In this document: in pieces, positions 45,701 through 57,700 of the stretch
How the letters are laid out: every line of letters begins with the position of its first letter
How positions within the stretch are numbered: position 1 is the stretch's first letter
Source: Rugalucina vietnamica
Taxonomy: Eukaryota; Mollusca; Bivalvia; Lucinida; Lucinidae
Direction of reading: 5' to 3'
Length of the DNA stretch: 64,000 nt
Assembly: GCA_964017185.1 (NCBI GenBank)
Contig: OZ024879.1
Coordinates: 28,802,956 to 28,866,955, forward strand
Position numbers and translations under genes: made by a program
Notes under the pieces: generated by a model
What the model saw: the letters and a program-made list of their open reading frames with translations, nothing else
Databases searched by the model: none
Told to the model about the DNA's origin: nothing

Positions 45701-48700
45701 ATCCATTTAGCAAAAACAAATGCGCTGATCAGCTTTGCAGTTTCTGCAAAGCCGATCTGCGCCTTTGTTTTCGCATAGGCAAAAATCAGGTTTTCTCACA
45801 ATGCAGCTCATTTAAATTGTACCAGGAGATAGTAAAATTACGAGATATAAGAAGAATAGAGAAATCACAACATCAGGCCTTTCTCTCACAAACTACTGAT
45901 ACTCTGCTTATTCACAGGAAAGGTAGGCTTTTGAGTATTTTCGGTTGAGTATGCAAGGAATGTATACACTATATTTTGGTTTTTGATTAAGGATATATGA
46001 CATAAACTGGGAGCCTTTGTTTTCGCTACACAGATAGTATAATTCCTCCTCTACTTATATTTAAAATGTAAAGCTTGTATCCTTCTTCTTTGACTGTACA
46101 GGCCCGTTTTTGTCGGACCTGGGTGGAAATCTCAAAGCCTGTTTTTCTCACGTCGCGGCTCATGTTTAAATTGTACTAAGAGATAGTTAAATTACGAGAT
46201 ATACGAAGGGTGGCCCAGTAAATCATGGACTGTGCTTGCTGTTTAAAAACTATTCAATGCACAGTCTTCCAATGTACAAGTATATTACGTAAACATGTTC
46301 TAGGCATGCATACAAAATTTCAGAAAAATACACCCAAGAATAAAATCTCAGTACACAATACAAAACTACAAGTCATGCAGAACCGGCGCACGCTGACGAC
46401 GTCGTCTACTGTTATGCGTCAACTTCATGTACTACATGTACTTGCCATTAACTCTTTATAGACATACGCTCAGTTGTGTGGGATACACAAGGGATGTTGG
46501 TACCAACTTTTGAAACATGTCACTGAACCATAGACTATGTAACGACCTGTTGAATCGCTTACATGAACTTCTCTCTGCCCTGAAAACGTTTACACTGAAG
46601 ATGCGATTTCTTCTGCGCAAAGTACGTTAAGAACATTCATGAATGGTTTCCGTCCATGCTATGTACTTTCTGTCCACCCATCTCTAAATCGACCGAGCCA
46701 TTTAAAGATAAGGCTCCTCAAAATACCACTGTATATGTTTGTGCTTTTCAGATGCTTGAATGCATCATTTGAGGTCATAGCGGTCTGCACACAGAACTGG
46801 ATTGCGTTTGTCGCGCTTTCTCTTCCTCTAACGTCGCCATTTTCATTAGTTTGTAAGTTTAACAGACAACATTTAAATGTATGCCATTTTCAAACAGATG
46901 ATATGTAACATTCAAAATTTTCTCTGGTGATGTTAAAAGAATGTTGCTATAAGCAGACAGCTCGTTTTGGCGCTTTACACTGACATGGCTGAAAAATATT
47001 AGTTTATTGAACACACAGAAGATTATTTAAATGTGTTTGTTTGGGTTGCGCCGGGTTCACATACACTGACCTAATCAATCATGCACATTTTTCAAGTTGT
47101 ACACAAACTTATACTTTTATGCACCTCTTTTTACTGAATTTGAATGCGGAATGTATTTGAAAAGTTTAATGGCAATAGGGCGTCAAATAATGAAAATATC
47201 AACAAAGTACACAATTTACCGGGCCACCCCTCGTAAATCACAGCATCAGGCCTTTCTCTCACAAACTACTGATACTCTGCTTATACACAGGAAAGGTAGG
47301 CTTTAGAGTACTTTCAATGGAATATGTTTGCTTTTATCATCAGGAAAACATCTCTGTGCAATGAAACCCCTTAAACCCCAGGTACCAAATGCCACTTTTA
47401 CATTCTAAAACTGGGGTATGCAGGGCTATACCTATTTTTGGTCCAAAACATAGATTGTGGATACTCATTAGAACGGCCTTGCCTGCTGCGCGGCAAGGCG
47501 GTTCTAATGTGTACCCACGATCTATGTTTTAATCAAAAACATTAAAAATATCAAAAAAAATTTTGGTGAAATTTTCATTTTTTACAGCTGAAAAAAAGAA
47601 ATCTCTGTATATTGCATGGTCAAGTTCCCGTAATGTTCAATCAGGATGATCACCAACATGACAGGCATATCCAAGAGCTTGCTTTATAATATAAATGAGC
47701 ACCAAGCAAGGTAGCTTTTGATACCATTTTTAACGTCTTTGCTATGACTTGGCCCGACATCAAACTCGCTACCTCCTGCTCCAGAAACGGGTGCACTAAC
47801 CATCATACCAATGGGATGCGTCTTTTCACCAGCATTCTCCTTAACTCCGAGTTGGAGTTGTAAAGTTTTAAACTCCAACGTTTTGATTCTGACCCCAAGT
47901 GTTTTTGAAGACCCAATAGAAAAAGTATAGGAAGAATCCAGTATTATAAGAAAAAACCCATTTTACTCAAATTTTCAAAATCCTAGTGAGAAATCTTGTT
48001 ATACACTGTTTTTCCAGAAGGTAAAGCCTTCACAGTTTATCTGAAGGAAGACCGTAACTGGTGGTATCGTGTGATCACGGAGATGTGGGCGGGGAAACTC
48101 ATTGCCGAGGCAACGAGGGACATCAATGCTGTCTCACAGGCGATACAGAACACATTACTGATTGATGCTCTTATTTCATGGTAAGAAATAGCCTACCACA
48201 CCTCAACCTTTTTATAACACTATTGTCTGGATCTAAGCCAATTTCTGTGTTAGCTTATCAATTTGTGTTACAACAAGAGTAAAATTTATAGGTATATAGC
48301 AAAAACAGTCTGAAATGGCCATTTAGGGTCCAGCAACTATCCAAATTATAATATGAAATAGGCACACCTAATGGGCAACCAACCAATCTATCAGGATACC
48401 GCACGCTTGAATTCTTGATTTTTGTGTGTACATTAGTTTGTTTTGTTGCTTAACCAAATAAACAACTTTGGTCAATGGTCATATCTGTGCATCAAATTTC
48501 CTTTTGTAAACATAACTTAGATACCTTTACTTACAAAAACGTATTGAACTGTATGCAAAACTGGTTTACATGACCAGATTACGGATATGCATCATATGCA
48601 CCAGAAGTTTTCAACAAGGCATCAATAAATGTATTATTAAATAACCAGTCTGCAATTCTGTAGCTTTTCTGTTCCAAGACACTTATAGATCTCTTAAAAA

Positions 48701-51700
48701 GTTGTAAATTGAGCCTATACGCCACCAGGCCTCCCATTTATTTTACTTCCCATTTTAAATTCGTCATCAGTGTTCACAGAAGCCATGTTTCAGTTTTGTT
48801 TGCATTCAGGCTGAACAGTACAGTCAACCATTTTTCATTATTACAAGACAGGCCACATTTTTTGGATACTTGATGGTTACAAAAGCCTGTTCAACAACAC
48901 ATCCTAGTACTTATGTCTTAGAAGCAGGATTTGAACTACAACCTTTCTATCGAGCTAAGCTACATGTACAAGTACATGTATGTCAACATAATGGAAATGA
49001 TTTTGGGTTAAATATCTGGCACAGAGTCAAATGTACAAACTGTATATAAACACAGCAAGTATGGGTGTGTAGAATTTATTCTTTTAAAATGTAACATTTA
49101 TAATTTGAGCCACATGAGAAAAACAGGATTTTTGCAAATGTGAAAACAAAGCCGCAGATCAGCTGAGTAGTAACTGTACATCTGATTAGCGCCCTTGTTT
49201 TCGCTACACATATAGTACAATCCCTTTTCTGCTTAAACTTTCTAGCTTCTTTCCTTTTTCCTGTGACTCAACAGACCGGTTTGTGTAAGACCTGGTCGGA
49301 CACCCTGAAGACCAATTTTCTGGTGTCATGGCTCATTTAATAGTCTATTACATTTCTGAAATATTTTATTTAACAGAACTCATATATGGAAAATGTTGCC
49401 AAGCATTTTTCAGTTCTAATGTCTCACTTTTCTAACTAAGATTCTTGAAGTTAAGTTTTAATATTTAAGTGACACCTTCACAGGTCTGTCAATTTAATAA
49501 ATAAAGTGCATTTTCTTAAGCTAAAACAGACAGCTTTCACATGAAAAAGAAGGTGGTATTTGCTAACTTTTACTAAGAATATTTGAAAAACAGTAAAGTA
49601 GTTTGATGATTCAACTGTAGTAATTGCGCTTTGACAAGACAGAATCCTGAATGAATGAACTTGCTGGCAAGATGGGGAGTCTCAGAATTGAATCTAAATC
49701 AGTCCATCATGTTTATGCTGACTGGGCATAAATTTCTCTGGTAATGTGTTAACAATGTTCCAGTTTCCATGGTCAATGATGCATTTGACACTGGTCAATA
49801 CTGTATTCCCACTTAAAAGATCAAACCATAAATAAATCTGAAACAGATTTAAACACCTCTAATAAATTACATGAAACCTTATCAAGGAAAATGCATCAAC
49901 TTCTATAAGAGTAAAGTGCCTATAAATTCAATCTATATTCATAATAATTAATTCTGTAAAAGATTTCATATTTTAGCAATTAAGATGGATATTCCAAAAC
50001 TTTATACTTATGATTAAGTTTTAAATCATAGATGTATAAGTACACATTTATTAGATGCATATTTGCTTGACTTAATGTTTTACATTCGCAGACAATTGCT
50101 GTGTTATTAGGATGGTCAGATATATACAAAATCAATCTGAGGCAGTTATTACCATCCTGTATACCTGTGATTCTTACAGTGCAGACTGATGCAGCATTTC
50201 ACGACACATGACACGCAGTCCAGTGATTGGAAGCTAAATGATCCATTGGGATTCAACCTACAGCAAAGAGGTCATTGACTCTCTGTAGGTATATGCCTCA
50301 CGGTAAGTTGCACTCAAATCAATCTGGCTTCCAAACACTACACTCCATTTTGTCATGATGGAATGTTGCATCAATCTGTGCTTAAGAAATTTGGTTGCAT
50401 CACGGATATACAGGGCTTTACCAGTATATTTTACTGAGATCTGTTCTTGGATCAGGGGAAGCAGAATATGAGGAAAGAAGTATAAATATCTTCATGACCA
50501 AATCTTCATGAATAACCATACTGTACTTCAACCAAGCATTCTTTAAACCTACCTTTTTAGCTATTTACCTAGTTCAAATATGTATCTGATATTGTTTTCC
50601 CATTGCATTCCTCGATCCCTAAAAAGTTTAACACAAATTTTGAAAATCAGTTGACAAAATCATAACATTATAGTACTGAATAGCAGTGTTAACCTTGCAT
50701 TTTACATGCACTGGTGGGAGCCTAACTGGGAGGTACTTCAAAAATTTAACAAGAACGCCGAGGAGGTCGATATCGCACCTGCACTGGGCAAAATAACTAC
50801 CAGAGGACCAATGGTCCTGTAAACGCTCACCTGAGATCTGCTGCATATACCAATAAACATGTTTGAATATTATGGTATTTAACTCCAGTGCAGGGGCAGA
50901 TGAAGCACTTGGGCCATTTTCTTTTTTCAGAATCTTCAATATTCTGTCCATTTGGCAATTTCCTGCTGGCTTTTCCCTTCAAATGACATTTAAACAGTTT
51001 TCCCAATTCAAATGCATAGGCAACCCATGTTGACCTTGCCATAAACTTGGTCAAAGTCATCACAGGGTCATGATTTATATATACATTGTAGTACTTTAGC
51101 CATCGATGCTTCACGCCAAGTTTCCTTGAAATCAGTTGATTGGTTTCAGAGAAGATTTTTGATGGGTTTTTTACCATATATGGGCATGGCGGCCATCTTT
51201 GTCATGTGACCTAGATTATTTATATACACATTGATTCCCCCATTCTATAGATGCTTCACATAAAATTTGGCTTTAATTGGCCAAGCGGTTTCAGAGGAGA
51301 AGACGTTTGAATATTATGGAAATATACATGTATATTACCCCGGGGTGGGGGTACATAAGCTCCTGGGTCCAATTTTTTTCAGAATCATTAATATTCAGTC
51401 CTATTTCCCGTTTCCTGCAAGACTTTCACTTTAAATTACATTTTAAAAGTTTTCCCCATTCAAATGCCTTGGCGACCTATGTTGACCTTGCCGTAAAATA
51501 GGTCAAGGTCATCACAGGGTCATGATTTATACATACATTGTAGTGCTTGAGCCATCGATGCTTCATGCCAAGTTTCGTTGAAATCGGTCAACCGGTTCTG
51601 GAGAAGAAGATTTTTGAAGGGTTTTTACCATATATGGGCATGGTGGCCATCTTGGTCATGTGACCTGGATTTTTTTATATACATATTGGTTCCCCCTTCC

Positions 51701-54700
51701 TATTGATGCTTCACATAAAATTTGGCTTTGATTGGCCAAGTGGTTTCAGAGGAGAAGACGTTTGAATATTATGGAGATATACATGTATATTGCCCCGGGG
51801 TGGGGGAACATGAGCCCCTGGGGTCCAATTTTTTTCAGAATCATTAATATTCAGTCCTAATGCCCATTTCCTGCAAGACTTTCACTTTAAATGACATTTT
51901 AAAAGTTTTCCCCATTCAAATGCATTGGCGACCTATGTTGACCTTGCCGTAAAATAGGTCAAGGTCATCACAGGGTCATGATTTATGTATACATCGTAGT
52001 GCTTGAGGCATCAATGCTTCATGCCAAGTTTCGTTTAAATCTGTCCACTGGTTCTAGAGAAGAAGATTTTTGAAGGGTTTTCACCATATATGGGCATGGC
52101 GGCCATCTTGGTCATGTGACCTGGATTATTTATGTACACATTGGTTCCCCCTTCCTATAGATGCTTCATATAAAATTTGGCTTTGATTGGCCAAGCGGTT
52201 TCAGAGGAGAAGATCTTTGAAATTGTGGACGGACGACGGACGACAGACGACGGACGGACGTCGGATCATGGCCATCCTATAAGCTCACCTTGTGAGCCTA
52301 ACGGCTCAGGTGAGCTAAAAAACCTGAAATATAGGTCGAGGGGACCAGGTCAAGGTATGTTCTGAAAGGGTATGTCAAGGACATTTACTATGCAAGATTT
52401 CAAACTCACATCTATCACAGGTGCAGAGAAAACCACAGTTTGACATAAAAATTAACAAGTCAATGGACCATGAAATATAGGTCAAGGTCAGCGGGTCAAG
52501 GTGCATGCTTGACGGGTATGTCAAGGACAATTACTATGTAAGGTTTCACACTCGCAGCTATCACAGGTGCAGAGAAAACCAAAGTTTGACATAAAAATTA
52601 ACATGTCAATGGACCATGAAATATAGGTCAAGGTCAGCGGGTCAAGGTGCTTGCTTGAAGGGTATGTCAAGGACAATTACTATGCAAGGTTTCACACTTG
52701 CAGCTATCACTGATGCAGAGAAAATCAAACTTCGACATAAAAATGAACAAAGTCAGTGGACCTTGAAATATAGGTCAAGGGCACTGGGTCAAGGGGCGTG
52801 CTTGAAGGGTATGTCAAGGACAATTACTATGCAAGGTTTCACACTCGCAGGTATCACTGATGCAGAGAAAACCAAACTTCGACGTAAAAATTAACAAAGT
52901 CAATGGACCGTAAAATAAAGGTCAAGGGCACCGGGTCAAGGTGCATGCTTGAAGGGTATGTCAAAGGGTATGTCAAGGACAATTACTTTGCAAGGTTTCA
53001 CACTCGCAGGTATCACTGATGCACCAAACTTTGACATAAAAATGAACAAAGTCAATGGACCATAAAATATAGGTCAAGGGCACCGGGTCAAGGTGCATGC
53101 TTGAAGGGTATGTCAAGGACAATTACTTTGCAAGGTTTTACGTTCCTAGCTCCCACTAATGTAGAGAAAACCAAACTTCAACGTAAATGTTGACGGACGG
53201 ACGAACGAACGGACGGATGGACGGACGGACAGACGGAAATTTGGACTCCTATATTGCACCCTGCTATAAGCAGGTACGATAAAAATCAATTATTTCAGCA
53301 CAGGACTTCTGTTGTGAGAAACATTCCATCTAATTTTCAGGATGGAGCTTAATTCAAGAATATTTTTGGAAATAAAATTAATTTGTGAACACAGTTTGAA
53401 AACTTTTGCATGTCAAAACATTTGGAAAGCAAATTTTATGCATGTCAATCACTAAATTTTATTCTACTCTGAAAAAATGTTATGGTGGTTTCCAGAGGAG
53501 GGTTTAGGGAAAGAGTAAATCTTGGGTCATATAACTTGAGGAGCACTTACCTATGAAATTATGACTTGTACAATAACAGAAATTAATGCCCCTCCTGGTC
53601 CAAAGGTCACAGTCCAGGTCAGCACCATGAACATCTACAGTTGCTGAAAATAATAATATCAACTTATTATGATCTACATATTGAATTTCTACATCAAGTT
53701 TGCTTATCCTAGTTACTTTACTTCAGTTTTGTGTTCATAAGGACAAGCAACAGGTGAAAGAATGTTTGTGTTCATTGTAGTTTGGCATTTTATAAACCTG
53801 TTTTTCAAAATTTCCTGATTTTGGCTTAAATTGAAAAATTCCCTGACTGATGTCAAAAATCCCTGACAATTCCTTGGCTTTGAAAAAAGTGATTTCTCTC
53901 TGACTTTTTCCCTGACCATGGACACCCTGAATAAGTATTTGCAAGAAAGGCAGAAACTTTGTCTTACCCAAGGCTAATTTAGAACACCTCAATGACCATG
54001 GATTCATGACCACACTGCTGGTTTTTTACCTGAAAATAAAACAGTACATGTATACAGTTCAAAGAAACAGTAAAACATTCAAATGAAAGTGTTTTTTTTT
54101 TTTTTTCTAATTCAGTTTAACGTCCCTTTCAAGATTATTTCAGCTCATATGAGACGGGCCAATCAATAGGTGGGGCGAAAACGGGAGAACCGCGAGAAAA
54201 ACCACCTGGCACACCCGCAAGCAGAACTTGGCTTGTCTCACATGTGGCCAGAGCGGGTCTCAAACCCACACCAGACACAGCAGTGAAATGATCGAGTGAT
54301 TAAGAAACACGGAGCCACCTCAAATGAAATTGACCATAGTGTCAGACAATAGAGTATTGGCAGAACAATTTCATATGAAAAGCGGTTCATATTCATCTTG
54401 TCAAATTTTTTTTCCATTTATACTGCTCATAATCATTCCTTTGTCTCACCACTGTGTCCAGTGTATGTGGGTTCAAGCCCCCTTTGCCTTGGGTAGTGTG
54501 CTTATGGGTGTACAAAGTATTTTGTCTTAGAGTACTTCAGTTTTCGCCCCACCTACTGATATGCCCATCTCATATGAGCTGAAAGAATCTTGTAAGGGCG
54601 TAAAAAGTAGGTTTAGAAAAAGAGAACAAGTTTCACTATCCATGATGTTCTTGAACATTTATGAATTAATTAAGTTCAGACAGGCAAGCTCTTTGACCAA

Positions 54701-57700
54701 GTGGTAGGGGTCTCCAATTTCCTGGGATCAATACTATTACAGTTCTGGGATGTTATGCAATATTTGGATTATCTGCAAGATACTCTTACAATATTCATGA
54801 GACATAAATTTGTAAAAGTGCCTCAATCTCACTTCATTCACAATAAGTTTGTTAAGTTTGTTTTGTCACAAGATAGACAAAAATAATTACCCAATTATTT
54901 TCAAAACTTGAAACAGTTTTGCATCAATTGCCTTGGTAAAGAGATGTTTGCAAAAGTGTCATAGAAGCCAGGCATACTTTTGATTTACTAATATTTGCAT
55001 TTGATTGTGTAACCAGAACTTTGAAATATTGGGGGTGGCCCTAGTGGCCGAGTGGTTAAGAGCGCTGATATTTTATTACCGCACTTAACCATTCAAGCAT
55101 CTGTTTGGGTTTGAAGAAAAAAGAAAAAAAAAAAAAAAGAAAAGAAAATTGTCAGCTTTAAAAATTGAAAATTTCATCAGAAAAGCTTTGATATTTTTCT
55201 TATTTTTGCTAGATTTTGGGTACACATTAGAACGCCTCACCGAAGCGGTTCTAACGAGTACCCACAATCTATGTTTGGGAGCAAAACTAAGAAAAATAGG
55301 TATGCCCCTGCATTCCCCAGTTTTTTCTATATAAAAGTGGGGTATGAGGGGGTATACTTTTCATGGATATGTTTTCCTGATGATTAATTTATTATATAAT
55401 AGGCAGATTTAAAACCAAGACTTTTAACTGTCGTTGTTTAAAAATCACTCCGAATCTATCAGAAATGATACAGGGTCGGTGGTGCGGCTTGTTGGCGAAC
55501 TGTCTTATCTCGATTGTTTACAGTATTGCTGCGTATTGAATTTGGACTGGTTTAGCCCTATCTCACTGGAATGCGACAACTGGAGACTATTTCGCAACAA
55601 AGATTGACAATATAAACACAACCTTCACCGTTTCACGTTGCAGTCTCATTGAACAGACATTTATGCGACAAATTCGCAAATTTCAGTCTAATTTTGAAAA
55701 TAAATCTTGCGACTGTCATGCAATAGTTGCATGACTTTCCAGGGAATGTAGCTTATTGTCATTTTAATTCGTACGACAGCTGCACAACATTCGTGCGAGT
55801 GCTGCACGACATTCGTACGAATGTCGCTTAGTTTTATTTTCTCGCCAGATAGTTGTGAGGTTTTTCGCATGTTTTCATAAGACTGTCGCGCAACCATCAT
55901 GAGACACTCGCAGGACATTGTTACGAGTGTCGCAAAAGTTTCGCATTGTAAATTTGCCAAAATTTCGCGGCGACAGGTCCGCGACACTTGCACGACATTC
56001 TTGCGAAATATTTTGGAACAACTTTAAAAAATTTGCATAAAATTTTAAAACATGTTTAAAACCTTCCGGACCAGTTGGCGACAAGCTCACGACACATGAA
56101 TATTCTCACGACACTCGCACAAATGTAGTGTGAAAGTCTGTGACAAAATTCGCATGCCAGTGAGATACTAGCTTTTCTCGTATCGGATCTTTTTTCGATG
56201 TCGGCGATGGGAAATCTACAGATGTAAAACAAAACCGGCTCAAATTTTACTGCATTCAACCTAATTAGGACCTTTCCAATTAATGTTTGTAAGCAAGATT
56301 ACAAGATTACAAGAAACTTTATTTAAAGTCGACTTTCAAATTTACAACAGGATAACATTAGCCATTGGCTATTTTGTCGACAAACACAAATTAAAACTGT
56401 ACATGTAAGCATAAGATTTACTTCACGTATCCTTTGAGAACCACTAGATGATCGATCACTGGTCCTTGATCGATCACTTGTCGTCTTACGCTACCCCACC
56501 CACTGGTGGCGGTGGTTCGGATTGTTTCTAATCTGTTAAATTTACATCTTCTGTATGTTAGAGACTATAAATATTTTGTTGACGATGTTTAACATATGCA
56601 ATGTCCACCTACTCGCAGTAAACAAGGTGCAGATCCAAATAATCATAGAGGAAACCGAATCAGGTAGTGAGTTCGCTTGACAAAGTTATCTTTGAGACAA
56701 CTAAACACCGAAGTGCTAATCAGCGGTACCAAGTAATGTCATACCGGTTCAGGCTGTTAAACAGGGCTTAACATTGGCTAAGTCAGCATGAATGAATTAG
56801 TTTCAATGAAGCATTTCCATGCATTTCAGAAGCATATCTCATTTCAACTGCCTCCCGCCATCCAACTAGCAAAGAACGATTTCTGTTGCTATGCAACAAT
56901 TACGGAGAGAATGAACCACAGCTTGTAAGAGGAAAAATAATGATAAAACGAAAGTAAAGAAAAACAGGTTTTGCATTTCAAACGCAGTTTCGAGCGTTTG
57001 TATGTTCTTGTGTAATTTTATTTTCAACTATCACAAGTCTGGCATATTTTTATTTGTAAGATTAAATGGGTTCGCTTGGCGGAATTCGACTGCGGTAAAA
57101 ATTTCCGGAAGTTGAATGACTCACAAAAATCGACGTCTTCATACTGCAAAACAGAATAGAACAGAACAGAACTTCTAATCGTAAAGCAACCAACACCTCG
57201 TTGTTGTCGCTGCGCGACAACAACTCGGTTGGTTGGTTGCTATAAAAAAAAGTGTGTTGTAATGAACCATGTTATAAAGAGGTGCAAGTGTATATTGCTG
57301 GTACACCTGAACCTCTTTATAACACGCTTCATTACAACATGTTCAAGATATAACATGGACCATTCCTGGAGCCCAAGTAGTCATTTTAAACCAAATTTGT
57401 GATATATATTTATACATTTTACTCTCGTTATAACATGGATTGGATAGCTAACACAGAAATTGTGTTATAAAAAGGTTATGGTGTATTTAGTGAAGTTTAA
57501 CATAGATCAGTAACTCCTTGGAGCTTATATTAATGTTTATACATGTTACAGTAGCAGTTAAACTGACCTGACCATTAGTACTACCTGTTGTCATGCGGTG
57601 CAGATGGGGCTCGTTAGCCTTGGAAGGCAACTCATCTAGGAGTTAAGCTAGTTCTCTACACAAAAATCTAGCTGGGCAGGGGGAACTCATTAGTCTTGGT

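Larger units (their letters stand above)
50749..53282. repeat. 2.5-kb insertion specific to copy 2, built of tandem repeats
   Basis: The flanks 'cttcaaaaattta' and 'aaatcaattatttcag' are contiguous in copy 1 (17478-17510). The interior has three ~455-bp units (50885-52225), a (GACGGAC)n stretch, the palindrome 'gctcaccttgtgagcctaac' with 'ggctcaggtgagctaaa', six ~146-bp units (52326-53190) and a second GGAC-rich tract. No inverted ends seen. Confidence 0.82.
48347..57246 (+). repeat. Large duplicated block, copy 2 (inside intron 18)
   Basis: Collinear with 15081-22738. The block sits within one MITE-C: left part 48204-48346, right part 57247-57288. Compared with copy 1 it has an extra 2.5-kb tract (50749-53282), lacks the SINE at 21691-22025, and differs by many small indels. 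Confidence 0.88.

Noticed and set aside
46204..47233. Transposase gene inside the mariner-type element
   Set aside because: The longest frames (about 78-89 codons) show no DDE-type motifs or helix-turn-helix pattern that I can recognise.
52616..52894. 92-codon frame with a repeated 'GQGACLKGMSRTITMQGF'
   Set aside because: Direct product of the 146-bp tandem repeat; no independent support.
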